64,000 bases of DNA from the NCBI GenBank assembly GCA_942159475.1, contig OW804094.1:61934966-61998965 (forward strand), written 5' to 3'. Both the position numbers and the translations under genes were made by a program. Positions 41,076 through 53,100 of the stretch are shown here, piece after piece. Each line of letters starts with the position of its first letter. Positions within the stretch are counted from its first letter, which is position 1. This stretch comes from Sthenelais limicola. Taxonomy: Eukaryota; Annelida; Polychaeta; Phyllodocida; Sigalionidae. The notes beneath the pieces are model-generated. The model ran no database searches. It saw nothing but the letters and a program-made list of their open reading frames with translations, and was not told the origin of the DNA.

Positions 41076-43706
41076 CTAGCGAATATTTTCAAAAAAGGGT
41101 AATTTCCGTAGATATGTTGAAAAGATGTCAAATGTTGTAAAGCTGATGCCAACAGCTATTGGTCCTTTGATCCAGTTCATGCTAAGTCCTTTGTACAGAC
41201 CTCCAATGACGCCTTCGTGCTTTACTATAATCCTAATTGTCTGGACAACTCCTCGGTATTTTTCAACGGTTCCCGTCACACCTGCAAAAACAGAAATCGT
41301 TATTATCAACAGGAAGTTCGATATAATGTATTATATTGCATTTGCAACAGTTGGGGTGTCCACTGAGGAATGTCAACCGATTACCCCCTTACACTGCTCC
41401 GTTATGCAGATTAACTGCAGGTAACAAGGTTAAATTGATTTAAATATAGTGTACCTGCTGTTTGCATTCGCCTTCTTACTATATCTAAGGGATAAGAAGA
41501 GGTTTGGCCAAAGAGACCTGCACACGCCCCGAACATCATTCTTTGAAGAGGCTTTGGTTCTGCATCTGGGTATCGATCTATGGAAATACACATACATCTA
41601 GGGTGACTTCTTTGTTTAAAATGGAATACTTATATCATATTTATTTGGCAAGTTTGTCACAAGTCTGATAAGTCAATCGATTGTATATTCACCGTCATTA
41701 TAAATTATAACTCTGAACAAATGAAACTGACCTGTATGTAATTTCTTAAGTGACTCGTAAGTGAAAAAGGATGTTCCAGCATACGGTATGACACCAAGTA
41801 CTGTTGGTATGTATCCACGATAAAGGGTGCGCACTCCCTCTTGACGCAATATCAAGTGAAACATTTGTAGCAGACTACTGTACCTGAGAATGGGAAAGGC
41901 AATGAATAAAACGGTTTAACGGCAAGAAATCTCAAGTTTGAGCTTCTCATTTACTGCTGGCAAAATGCTATTATCCTAGAGATAATTTCCACACAGGAAA
42001 TTTAGTGTGATGAAATGTAGATAAAGAGGTAACTTAATGGCACTTTTGTGTATGAAATTTAGATATAGAAATAATGAACTTACTGGCACTTTTGTGTGAT
42101 GGCCATTCTGGCCCGTGCCATGTCCAGGGGATAGGTCATTGTAGATGCAGTTACACCAGCCAATGAGCCGGCTATGTAGCGCCGGGCTGGCGGTAGGTAC
42201 CTATCAATCAGGACATGCAAATAGTGTTAAATATTGACCATCTTCACTTCTGATCAAACAAGGCCAGCAACGTGAGATAAGGCGCGTCGGTTGTGAATGC
42301 AAAGTCGCCTATCAAGTTGTATCCAATCTAGTTTAATCTCAATATTGATAAATTCAACGCAGCGCTGGACGGAATATTAGGAAAGTTCTATACAGTGTAG
42401 AATTTACAGGACAGATTCTTTTAAACTGAATTATGCGTACAGTAAACAGTTAAAAGTTCTCCATATAACCAAGGGAGATTTCGCTACTGGTATGGATACA
42501 TTTAAGGTTTTTGAGTTTACAGTAAATATAAATTATGTAATATAAAGATGGTTAGATCTCAAGAGGTTGAGACTTACTTCTCTTGATTTGTATTTAAAAG
42601 AAATTTCCACTGTTCGTGAGCTGAGTATTGGATGGCCGCATAAGGAACAATGCGAGCCATTGTTGCCGAGTTGCCCCGCCATAAAAATAATACACCTTCA
42701 CTCTTGACACTTCGGTAGAGAAATCTTATTGCTCCACGGAAAGAATATTTCTTTTCGCTCGATACTGTGATGTGAAAAAAAGCACCATTTTACAATACAA
42801 CAGACGTGATTTTTTATATCAATTACCAGATCTTCCTTCTTTCATAATATGGCTACATTTTTCACCATTGTTATTTACAACCATCTATATAAGGTGTTTT
42901 CGATGCGATTGACCTCCATACAGCTCAAATGCAAAAAATGTCACAGAATGTCCATAGTTCTAACAAATGTAATGTGTTGCATGCATACCTTGGAAATTTA
43001 TTTTTGTTCTATCTAGGGGAGCTATTGTAGTTTTAGCAAGAGCTCCCGCCAATGCACCCGCAGTCAAGGACGACAGGATTTTCTTCCTGTGGAGCACCTT
43101 TGAATCCTCTTTCTATGGGCAAGAATAGACCAGTGTTAGTGCATTAAAGAACAATCAAGATGTATCAGATAACTCAAACTTATATAGCTTGTATAGCTTC
43201 CCCCATTATCCCCCATAATTAAAATGGTTAACAGTATTAATATGTTACATATATATTTCAGAATGAGGGAAATCCGGAGATGAATCGATGCATATGAACG
43301 AGTGAGGGAAATATAATAGGACTCAGACCAAATGAGACTGCTGGATATGGGTAATTTAATACATTAATGTAATCGAATGCAGGTGACATACGTTTTTAAG
43401 ACTCATTCACTGTCTCTTGAGTAATCAGAATTGCCAGAATGATATATTGTTGATATTTAGTCCAGGTAAAATGTACGAGATGCATGACGAGGGAAGCAAC
43501 ATTATGAATAATAAATTGAATAGGGAAGGGGAAAAAAAGAAAATGTACCGTTGCCTCGTCATCCTGTGCATCGCCCGATATATCCATATTTCCTCGCCTT
43601 GTAATAGGAGAAACCAGCAGTTCCGACTTTTTTAATAATTCTACAGGATTCTCGCGAACTTTCGTTCCCATAATGGCTTACTTAAATTGCGATAATATAC
43701 CAGGTT
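41076..43706 (-). CDS. SLC25A42: mitochondrial carrier, SLC25A42-type (CoA/ADP exchanger)
   Basis: Seven coding exons, all with GT/AG borders and a continuous 343-codon frame: 43671-43549 (ATG), 43112-42989, 42764-42578, 42200-42084, 41883-41732, 41577-41455, 41281-41076 (TAG). It has three carrier repeats with the signature P-x-[DE]-x-x-[RK]: [14 protein letters not shown] and [28 protein letters not shown] near the C-terminus is characteristic of SLC25A42, the inner-membrane carrier importing coenzyme A in exchange for adenine nucleotides. Length is slightly above the human protein. The start exon probably begins at 43706 after a TTTCAG acceptor, so at least one 5' UTR exon lies upstream. 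The gene appears intact, free of recent insertions. Confidence 0.93.
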
Positions 43707-43837
43707 CTGAAATAAAAAAAAACAAACATATCAATATGTGGACCTTAGAAGTAGATCTTCAAAAAATATATTATAATAGTTACATAATGGCTAACTTAAA
43801 TTGCGATAATACACCAGGTTCTGAAATAAAATAAATC
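43670..43837 (-). repeat. tandem duplication across the carrier start-exon border
   Basis: About 48 bp including the acceptor TTTCAG, the 5' UTR AACCTGGT...TTTAAG and GCCATTATG recur 114 bp upstream (43783-43830). The tail AGAAGTAGATCTTCAAAAAAT also repeats (near 43747 and 43886). In the upstream copy the ATG is followed at once by TAA. Confidence 0.85.
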
Positions 43838-45885
43838 AAACAAATCAAAATATATGTTATAATATATGGATCTTTCTTAGCTTAGAAGTAGATCTTCAAA
43901 AAATATGGCAAGGCATCCATCCACTACAGAAGAAATTTCTAAGACAGTTTGAGTTATCTGAAAATTGAATAAACTCTAGAAAATGCTCCAATACATGTCT
44001 TCATGCACGTTATAACGGTTAACTGTGACTGGCACTCAGCCAGTCTTTCAGGTGATCGTAAACAGATGATAAATGTCTAACCCAATTTCATTCACAAAAG
44101 ACTACCGTATCTTCTACCTATCGGCAGATCGCTAATTCACAGAAAAAAAGTAATTGATATCTCTGTATCCTACGATGTATTATATTTTAGAATACACTTA
44201 AAAAAATTACACCATACATAGTGCACCGTTGAACTTGAAGCTTTGGGCTGGAAGCAAGCCAGTACCTAAATATTCCGTTGATACTCACAAGTCATATTTA
44301 AATTTGACATGTCAAGCGCACTTTGTAGTTGTCAGATGTATAGCTTCCCCTAAACATGACATGACCATGCAAGGTTCATTACTATCTATGGAGTCAACGT
44401 ACAATGTATACATGGATCAGTCGGTCTGTCGAGCAATTCACTGAATCGATAGCTCCCATGTTAATGTTTCATGCATTTTTTAATGCCTGGCCGATCGAAG
44501 AAATCTAAATGCTGGCACGGACTGAGTAATAATTTAATAAATTTGTCCATAATCTAATTGATCCGATTTTGTGTTCGCTATTACAATGGTCTCGTAGTAG
44601 TGTAGGCAAATAGTCGGGCGGGGGTAGGATGGGTGGGCGTGGGGGCGAGTCCGTTAACCTAAGCAGCAGTAGGAAGAGGAGCGAACAGGTGGAATGATAT
44701 AGTATTTCTTACTTTCACTAAACATATCATATGATGCATCATTGGTATTGGTTATCGCCAAGGTTACACACTGAACGGGTGGATATAAAGAGGAATAAAT
44801 ACGATTGTTCCGTATATTTTAAGGAGCATGTGTACCGCCAGAAATAACACATTCTGACTATGATGTACGGGAAATAGAGCGGAACCGACATTTTATTCAA
44901 TTTACTTTTTGAGGAGGGGACTGGAGAAACAAGTTCTAAGTCCTGGTTATAAGACCATATAATCCCCATAACGTAATCTTCATTACAGTAATGTTCTAAA
45001 GTATTATTTTCACGCATGTTCCATTCAGGTTTCGGAATACAGGGATATATAAAATAAATTTGGCGTAGATAGTAACTAGCAGTAATATTGCCCTTCTATC
45101 ATGATCAAATAAAAAACCGCAAATCTTCAAAAGTCTAATTTGTTTAATCTTCGGTCTGGATTTTAATTATATATACTTCTAATTCGCAACTAAAATTCCA
45201 GACACTAATTCTTCCATTACCTAATACTAGATACATAAAGAAGCCCCCCCCCCCCCCCCCGGCCTTTTTCTAGAATCGCCTGTTATACATGTAGTCTATT
45301 ATCATTGGGCGGGAACAGCTCTAGTGTCCTCTGAAACTATAAACAGGAAAAAAACTATGGATAGCGTACAAATAAAAACAACTGTTGACTATGTTCGAAA
45401 TAAGTGTACCTAGCGAGTTACAATTCAAGGCTGAGCCAACCAAAAAATATACCAGTTTTAGACCAAATATTCGTGAAAATATTTCACTTAGGCTTGTGTC
45501 TGTGTAATTGCAACCAGGCTATCGGCAATTACACCTGAGTAATCTGTTATCATCACACAATAGGGATAGAACCTCGGATAGCAGATGTTGATAAGGGCAG
45601 TCTATGCTCTGCAGACAAGCAACAACGGGTACGGCAAAGATATAGGGGCGTTATCAGCCGAAGCTACAGACTGGAGCATAAACCCTAGTACTTTATTTAA
45701 GCTACTTGACAAAACACAAAAATCAGATAAATTACGAAATCGAGGTCTCGATTTTAATTTGGACCAAAATTCATGAACAATAGTCCAAAATTAATGTAAT
45801 CGATTATGTCATGCGAATGTCTGATTATTTCTGAAGCTACTAGGTCAAACAAAGTATGTCACAAATACAAGACAACAGAACATCA
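43838..45885. other. non-coding DNA upstream of the carrier gene
   Basis: No gene is recognised. It holds a G-rich segment (44616-44645) and a poly(C) run of 17 (45244-45260). A small plus frame at 45585-45776 has no recognised motif. Confidence 0.5.
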
Positions 45886-45891
45886 GTTTGT

Positions 45892-46017
45892 ATGACTGAC
45901 ATTATATAACCTAATGTGGTTATTGGTTGAGATCTCGACAGGGCATGGACTGAGGTGGGTCTGGTCATGTGCCACCTGACCCACTCCCCTCACCTGACGC
46001 CACGTCAGAGCGCCACT
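45892..46017 (+). repeat. A1 repeat of the second PAT element
   Basis: It matches 47727-47751 plus 58526-58634; the match ends at GAGCGCCACT. It differs from A2 by a few substitutions only. Confidence 0.85.
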
Positions 46018-46039
46018 GTCTCCTACCACTAAGCGGGTC

Positions 46040-46620
46040 AACCTTGATGGGAACTTTATCCTGGATGTGGCTTGGTGGCTGGATTTTGCTGAACAATTCA
46101 ATGGGAAATCGTTGATTGTTCCGCGTGGCCTTGGTCATGATGTCATGTTGGCTACAGATTTGTCCTTCAGTGGTTATGGTGTCTTAATGCTGTCGATGGA
46201 TTGGCTTGCTGGATACTTCAATGTGGAGTTGATGCCTGATGGGGCCTCTGACCTCGCCCATGTTCATAATCATTGGGTCAATGTTGACCTGGGTGATTTT
46301 CCTGCTTCGGACATTAACATTAACCTGCTGGAGTTAACCCCCGTCTGGTTGGCAGTACGTAGGTGCCTGCCTTCATTGAGAGCTGCTCGGCTGGTGTGCC
46401 TCTCGGACAATACACAAGTGGTTGGAATGATCAACAAGGGAACCAGCATTAACAGTAGTTGTATGAGGATTCTGAGATGCATATCTTGGACTCTAGCTAG
46501 AAGGAGCTGCTATATTGTTGCCAGACATATCTTGGGGGTGTTTAATACAGTCCCTGATTTACTGTCTCGTGTCTCCAGTATCAATTCATTCAGTCATCTC
46601 ACCAGTTTTCCTTTGTGTTG
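46040..46620 (+). pseudogene. DIRS RNase H domain
   Basis: AWWLDFAEQFNGKSL, MLATDLSFSGYGVL, NINLLELTPVWLAVRRCL, LSDNTQVVGMINKGTS and a DLLSR end follow the DIRS RNase H pattern. The frame is open but lacks RT upstream. Confidence 0.85.
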
Positions 46621-47620
46621 CAGACCTTCTGCCTGACATTGATAGGGAAGTCGCGGCAGCCATAGCCTCTAGATATGCTTCTTCCATCCTCAACACTAGG
46701 AATTCACAGTGGAGATCATTTATCTCCTTCTGCAGTGACATCGGTGCCAATCCCATTCCTGCTACTCCAGAAACCATCTGTAGGTTTTTGGTTTTCAAGG
46801 CACGCTCGTGCAAATATTCCACAGTTAACAACTACTTGTCTGCGCTGTCTACCTTGCACAAGTTTTATGGCCATAATGTTGATTACCGGAATTTTCATGT
46901 TATCAAGATGGTGCTGGCGGGTATTAAGCGCCAGCTCGGCGATAAGGTCTTGTACAAATTGCCAATTTCAGTGAAGCATCTCAAATCTGCCTCCGCTCAG
47001 TTGCCCTCTACAGACTATCATCACACTATGTGGGCTGTGGTTATCCTATGCTACAGGAGCCTGCTCAGGAAATCCAATGTTGTTCCCTCTGATCTTGGTA
47101 TGTACATGTCTTGCGCAGGAAGGATGTTCAATTCTGTGATAGAGGTGTGACTCTCGTTGTCAGATCATCTAAGACCATTCAGTACCAGGAAAGGTCCCTC
47201 AACATACCTCTGCGATACAGTTCTACCAAGTGCTTCTGTGTTGCCACGCTGCTTAGGCACCACTTTGCCCTATTTCCCATGCCCTCTGACTCCTACTTAT
47301 TTTACAAGCGTGTGGGGAGTGTGGTCACTCCCGTCACTTATACAGATCTTCTGGCTTTCGTTAAGTGGTTGGCCAAATCTGTGGGAATGGACCCGTCATC
47401 TGTGGGTGTACACTCTCTACGTCGAGGAGGTGCCTCTCATCTCTACAAGATCATCTCATCTCATGCCGCTTAACATGCCCGGGCATTAATGATTAATGAT
47501 TAATGATTAATGAAATCAGAATGTTGGTTGATTGGAGATCGTGGGCAGTCCTCCTCTACCTGGCCACGCCAACTGATAAGAAATGGGAGCTTGAAAATTC
47601 TGTTTCTGCTTCGTTTGACT
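46600..47620 (+). pseudogene. DIRS tyrosine recombinase broken by an ATTAATG repeat
   Basis: Core-binding part with KYSTVNNYLSALSTLHKFYG, then VVILCYRSLLRKSN, a frame change near 47130, then VVRSSKTIQYQ and GVHSLRRGGASHLY with catalytic His and Arg. About 40 bp before the Tyr segment (RSWAVLLYLATPTD, near 47550) four ATTAATG heptamers (47486-47513) introduce stops and shift the frame. Confidence 0.85.
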
Positions 47621-47652
47621 GACTTATGTTTTTGTGTTTTGTTGGGATGTTT

Positions 47653-47726
47653 GGCGGTCTCAAGACGGCTATTAACCACCCTTTCTTGTTCCAAGTTGTT
47701 ATTAATAGACTACCAGATGAAAAGCA
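47653..47726 (+). repeat. B1 repeat of the second PAT element
   Basis: GGCGGTCTCAAGACGGCTAT... to GATGAAAAGCA, running straight into A2. It matches 58714-58787. Confidence 0.85.
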
Positions 47727-47751
47727 ATGACTGACATTATATAACCTATTG

Positions 47752-48173
47752 TGGTGAGTTAGGTTTGTCCGCTCGCTGCAGTGCTGCCCGGGCATGTTCC
47801 AAACATGATCCGGGTATCAGCTGACACAGCCGGGTAATAGCCGGACTTGTCCGGAAGGTATTGGATTATTGCATTTATGTAACAGGTGGCGCTGTGTGCC
47901 TGTGAGGCTCTTGTTTATGGTATTTTACAGTATTGATCTCATTTGTTTGCACTTGTTCTTATATTTAAACACCCAGTAGAATCGGGTTGTTTCTTATCCA
48001 AAGGGTTGTGCTGCTGTTGTATATACGCAACTCTATACGGTGTTATTAGAGTGCCCTGGACTTGTGTGATTATAATTGGTAATAAACAGGAGACTGCTAG
48101 CAAGGACTATTAGATCTGGGTTTAGTGTTGTTACTCGAACTGCGATCACGAACCGGCCGGGTAATTCACTACA
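47752..48173 (+). repeat. 5' LTR of the young Gypsy
   Basis: TGGTGAGTTAGG...ATTCACTACA. It contains a GTATATACG TATA-like box near 48018 and AATAAA near 48081 that could serve as polyadenylation signal. Confidence 0.95.
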
Positions 48174-48176
48174 ATT

Positions 48177-48194
48177 TGGTGCCGTGACCACTAG
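48177..48194 (+). other. primer-binding site of the young Gypsy
   Basis: TGGTGCCGTGACCACTAG starts three bases after the LTR. The TGGTGCCGTGACC part is PBS-like; the priming tRNA was not identified. Confidence 0.65.
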
Positions 48195-48229
48195 TTTTTG
48201 CTGGAAGTGGGGTGAGACTCGCCAAACTT

Positions 48230-50131
48230 ATGTTTGGAAGAGGAAGAGGACGGGTCCAGTATGAGGACGAAACTGGTAGACCTAATTGGTTAGCATCTGG
48301 ATATAAAATGGTAGATTGGACTGACTATGATGAAGTCAGGGACAATCTGGAGGTTGTTGTAGAAAGTGGCGGAGCTACTGCTATGGTTCATTCAACTCCT
48401 CCTGCAGTCTATAGGACAGCCGGGCGAGGTAGGGGTGTCTCCCGGGTAGGTTTAACACCTGGCCCTGGTTTTGATAAAGTGGTTGGTCAACGTAAGAAGC
48501 AACCTGGACCTATAGTTCCTCCATGTTCTCCGCCTCCACCAAAGCCGGCTTGGTATGATGAGGAAGAGCAGGATTTGACCCGGATGTGGAGAAATGATGT
48601 GTTGAGGGGAACGGGTAGGCGGATGACTTTTGACAAAATGGACACTCTTATTGGCTCGCAGCGTCGACGAATTGATGGAATGAATGAATCGGTTGCTATT
48701 TCGGCTAGACATAGTCGAGATGCGCTAGAAGCTGCTGCTAGGACAGCAAAAGATCTAGCTAAGGTACAGGAGGAAGATAGAGAGTTACGACAGGTTATCC
48801 AAGATCAGGCGGATAGGATGGAGGAACTGGTTAAAGAGTTGAAGGCAGCTAAGGAGTGTGATTCACCCGCTAGCCGGGGAAACTACAGTAGCACTCCATT
48901 TAGGAAGCCTCCCCAGTTGTCCGATAATACCTATGCCCGTATCATGGGTGAGTTACCCGAATTTGGTCAGTCTCGCCGGTGTGGAAATGTAGAAGTTAAT
49001 CGGGGCGGGTCACGGGACCCCGAGAAGAAGGAAGTAGTGTTATATAATAATAGGGGCGATACTGACTCTGGTCGTGTGACCGCTCCTCCGGATAATACCG
49101 TCGGTACTGATGAAAACCCGGGCGAGAGTGGTAATCCAGTGGCGAGGCGTAATATGCGTCGCTCTATGGACCCGGCAGCTACTTATGACCCGGTGCAGAG
49201 TAAAGTACCGTATGGTAAACCTGGTCGTAACATGAGTAAACCGGAATTAAAACCCAAACCATTGAATTTTCCGATATGGGATGGTAAGAAGGATTGGCGG
49301 GAGTATCATCGGTCAACCTTATTGGTAGCCAGAGCCATGAATTGGGATGATGACACTTATAAAGTGCAATTAATGGCTGCGGTGTCCGATCACATGCCAA
49401 ATATAGCGGTGTTAAAAGCTGATAAGTATACACTGGATGAAGTATTTGATATGATGGATTATGAGTACGAAAATGAGAAACCGGCTGATACCAGGCAGAG
49501 AGAATTCTTTGCTCTGCGTCAAACGGCTAATCAAAGTCCTTCTAACTTTGCTCAACTGGTGTCTTTAAAGGCTTTATATGCATTTGGTGAATGGGATTCG
49601 ACATTGCATTCCATGGCCATCAAAGTATTCCTAGATGGTTTGATGGACCCGGAAATGGCGAAATATGTGGCGCTACAAAATCCTAAAAATGTAGTGTTGG
49701 CGGGTGCTAGTGCCACTAGATACAGGGATGTTTGCAAAGAAACTACTAGATTAGTTCCAATATCGACCATGGAAGTTGGATTGGGCCAATCACAATCTAG
49801 GGAGTTGGCTATAGTAGAGGCTACAGGAGCAACGGGTGTCTCTACTGATTCGGCTGATTTCTTTGAATTTAAAGCTTGGCAAGCTAGAAATAAAGGAAAT
49901 GGAGAAAATAGAAATAAACCGTTTGTGAAGAAATATCCATACAAAAGTGGTGCTACGGGTGATAAACCTCCGCCTATGTGTTATTTTTGTAGGGAGGAAG
50001 GCCACTTGTTCCGACAGTGTCAGAAGCAAGTTCAGCACCTTGCAGCTATGGAAGGGGTGGTCCGGTTTATGGCCAAGTTGAAGGAGAAGGAAGAGGCGGA
50101 AAACGTGCTAGGGCCTTCCAAGCAGGCGTAG
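48230..50131 (+). CDS. Gag of the young Gypsy
   Basis: Start chosen at the ATG of MFGRGRGRVQYED (48230), 57 nt after the LTR; the frame is open slightly further up without ATG. About 633 residues: a basic RG-rich start, a coiled coil around residues 145-215, a capsid-like region (WDGKKDWREYHRSTLLVARAM, then KVFLDGLMDPEMAKYVALQNP) and one CCHC zinc knuckle, CYFCREEGHLFRQC, near residue 585. It ends TAG inside the pol overlap. Confidence 0.92.
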   Translation: MFGRGRGRVQYEDETGRPNWLASGYKMVDWTDYDEVRDNLEVVVESGGATAMVHSTPPAVYRTAGRGRGVSRVGLTPGPGFDKVVGQRKKQPGPIVPPCSPPPPKPAWYDEEEQDLTRMWRNDVLRGTGRRMTFDKMDTLIGSQRRRIDGMNESVAISARHSRDALEAAARTAKDLAKVQEEDRELRQVIQDQADRMEELVKELKAAKECDSPASRGNYSSTPFRKPPQLSDNTYARIMGELPEFGQSRRCGNVEVNRGGSRDPEKKEVVLYNNRGDTDSGRVTAPPDNTVGTDENPGESGNPVARRNMRRSMDPAATYDPVQSKVPYGKPGRNMSKPELKPKPLNFPIWDGKKDWREYHRSTLLVARAMNWDDDTYKVQLMAAVSDHMPNIAVLKADKYTLDEVFDMMDYEYENEKPADTRQREFFALRQTANQSPSNFAQLVSLKALYAFGEWDSTLHSMAIKVFLDGLMDPEMAKYVALQNPKNVVLAGASATRYRDVCKETTRLVPISTMEVGLGQSQSRELAIVEATGATGVSTDSADFFEFKAWQARNKGNGENRNKPFVKKYPYKSGATGDKPPPMCYFCREEGHLFRQCQKQVQHLAAMEGVVRFMAKLKEKEEAENVLGPSKQA

Positions 50132-53100
50132 GAAGTGCCCGGTCGAGTTCTATGCACGCCATACCTGGTCATATAGTGAAGGCGGAGTTGGCCGGCGGGG
50201 AGCAGGAGGTGTGCCCCGGGAAGCTAGGGGACGCCCGATGGGAAAGTTCTCGGGGAACGAGTCACACAGATCGTTCTTTACAATGGTCAGTTCTGGTGCT
50301 ATGCTCGGCTGTGAGCGTCCGGGGTGGAGACCCGGGCTATTCTTGTGTACCCGGACAAATTTTGAGGTTTGAAAGTGGTTGTTGGGGTACTAGGTTACAC
50401 AAGATTATGGCATATGACCTTCAGGACTATGGCATACAAATCTCTGATCTGCATTGTCCCAGAATAGAGGAGAGGTGGTATGTGAGTGTAACTGTAGGGA
50501 ATGTAACCGGACAGTTTTTGGTGGACTGGGGTGCTCAATGCACACTGATTAAGAAATGTGTATTTGACCAGCTGTCAGTGAGACCTCACTTGATACCGTG
50601 TAGAGTGACGTGTTATGCTGGCACCGGACATAACCTGGTTACACATGGTTGCATAAGAGTTGCATTAGGAGTAGGTGATCAATGGTTTGCTCTCAACTGT
50701 CTGGTTGTGAGTGGTTTAGTCGGTGTAGAGGCCGGAATACTGGGTATGGATTTTATATTTTTACACCAGTGTAATTCAGACTGGTCGGGCAAATTCACCT
50801 TGGAAGATGGTGAACACACTGTAGTGTGCAGACCATTGCAAAGTGGATCTCTGGTAGTGAATAGGACTGAGAGTGTTTTCGTGGACGCTTTCTCGTCTGT
50901 TTGCTCAGGTGGAGTTCTTGGGTCCCCCGGTGGAGGCCAGATCTTTGCCCCAAACGGCTCTGAATTGGGAAGTTTCCTGGAATATAATGATCCGGTTATG
51001 GAAACGCAAATCGGAAATACGTTATTGGTAACTAATCCGACGGGAGAACCAATACTGGTTGAACTACATACGGCTATAGAGGGAGAATTGGCTAATGATA
51101 AGTATTCACCTATCGTGGATGTGGAATTACTGGAACCAGAGGTCCCAATGCCTCTTGGTGATAGTTGTCCCCTGGAGAAGTTGGTGATAGGGTCAGATTT
51201 GGTCAGGGCGGTTGATCGAGGAAGACTGTTGAAATTATTGTTGTCCTATAAGGATTGTTTTCGGTTACCGGGTGAAATATTGGGTCATACTAATGTAGTA
51301 ATGCACCGGGTTGATACTGGAGATGCAGCTCCAATTAAGTCCGGTTGCAGAAGGTTACCGCCGGCTAAGCGGGAGGCGGCGGAGAAACAAATACAGGATA
51401 TGCTCGATAAAGGCGTAATTGAAGAGAGTAATAGTCCTTGGGGGGCTGGTATTGTGATTGTAAAGAAGAAAGATGGTACTGACAGGTTTTGTGTAGACTA
51501 TAGGCCATTAAATGCCGTCACAAAGAAGGACTCATTCCCTCTTCCCAGAATTGATGAATGTATCGATGCATTGGGAGGCAATAAATGGATTGTCACACTG
51601 GATCTGGAAAGTGGGTATTGGCAAATTGCCATGGATCCAGCTAGCCGGGAGAAGACCGCTTTTGTCTCCTCTATGGGCTTGTATCAATTTAAGGTCATGA
51701 GCTTTGGCTTATGTAATGCCCCGGCTACCTTTGAGCGCATGATGGAACAAATGCTGTCGGGTCTGCGCTGGAAGGTTTGCTTGGTGTATTTGGATGATAT
51801 AATTATATTTGGTAGGACCCTGGATGAAACTTTGCAGAATACTGAATTAGTCTTGCAGAGACTTAGGTCTTATGGGCTAAAATTGAAACCCAAGAAGTGT
51901 GAATTCTTTAAACTGGAAGTGCAATACCTGGGCCGGATAGTGTCTGAAGGGGGGATCCGGCCAGACCCCTCTAAGTTAGACCGGGTCCGGGAGTGGCCAG
52001 TGCCCTCTACTGTACGAGAGGTACGTCAGTTTCTAGGGTTCGCGTCTTACTATAGGGAATTTATGCCTAAGTTCTCTGAGATTGCTGAACCTATTCAAGC
52101 TCTGGTGATAGGAGCTAATTCAAAGACAAAAGGGGTGGTTTTTGATGAAAAATGTTTGGAGGCATTTGGTCGTTTAAAAGAATTGTTGACTAAAGCTCCT
52201 GTCCTGGGATACCCGCAGCCGGCTGGTACTATAATCCTGGATACAGATGCCAGTGGATTTGGTATGGCTGGAGTTTTGTCTCAGATTCAGGAGGGTAAAG
52301 AGGTTGTACTCAGCTATGCAAGTAATAGTCTGAGCCGAGCTCAGCGGAATTATTGTGCTACAAAAAGGGAGTTGTTGGCTGTGCTAACGTACTTGGGTAA
52401 ATTCCAACACTACATCATAGGGAGGGAAGACTTCGTTCTTAGAACGGATCATGCCTCGTTACGATGGTTGATGACCTTTAAGGACCCATCTGGTATGTTG
52501 GCCCGATGGTTAACTACTCTTCAACACTATGGTATTTCAGCTAAGCAGATTTCTCATCGGGCTGGGAAAAATCATTCGAATGCTGATGCATTATCGAGAT
52601 TACCTGTCCGGAAATGCCCGCGAGAAGATTGCCCTGACTGCGGTGAGCATGATGCGGTTATTGCTGTGATGACAATGGAGTATGAAATATTTGCGCAATT
52701 GGCTGGTGATCGGCTAAGACAGGCACAAGCTGAGGATGAGATATTGAAGAGGATAGCAGCCTTGCTGGAAAGCGATGCTCCTTGCCCGGAGAAAAAGGAC
52801 CTATTGGCGGAGGATGACGAATATTGCTTCTATGCTAAGCTGCTGCCTAAAATGGAGTTGGTAGACGGTTTATTGTGTGTGAAATGGGAAAGCGACAATG
52901 GTGTGGTGTATACAAGAGCGGCTGTTCCATTCTGCTTGAGGAAGGAGTTGTTTCAGACTTTGCACGGGAACAAGCTCTCAGTCCACTTTGGTGAATTCAA
53001 GACATACCAGGCGGCGTTAAAGAAATTTATCTGGCCCCGGATGAACTTGGATATAGCTGACTGGGTAAGAGGCTGTGAAGCTTGCGCTTCTTGCAAAAGC

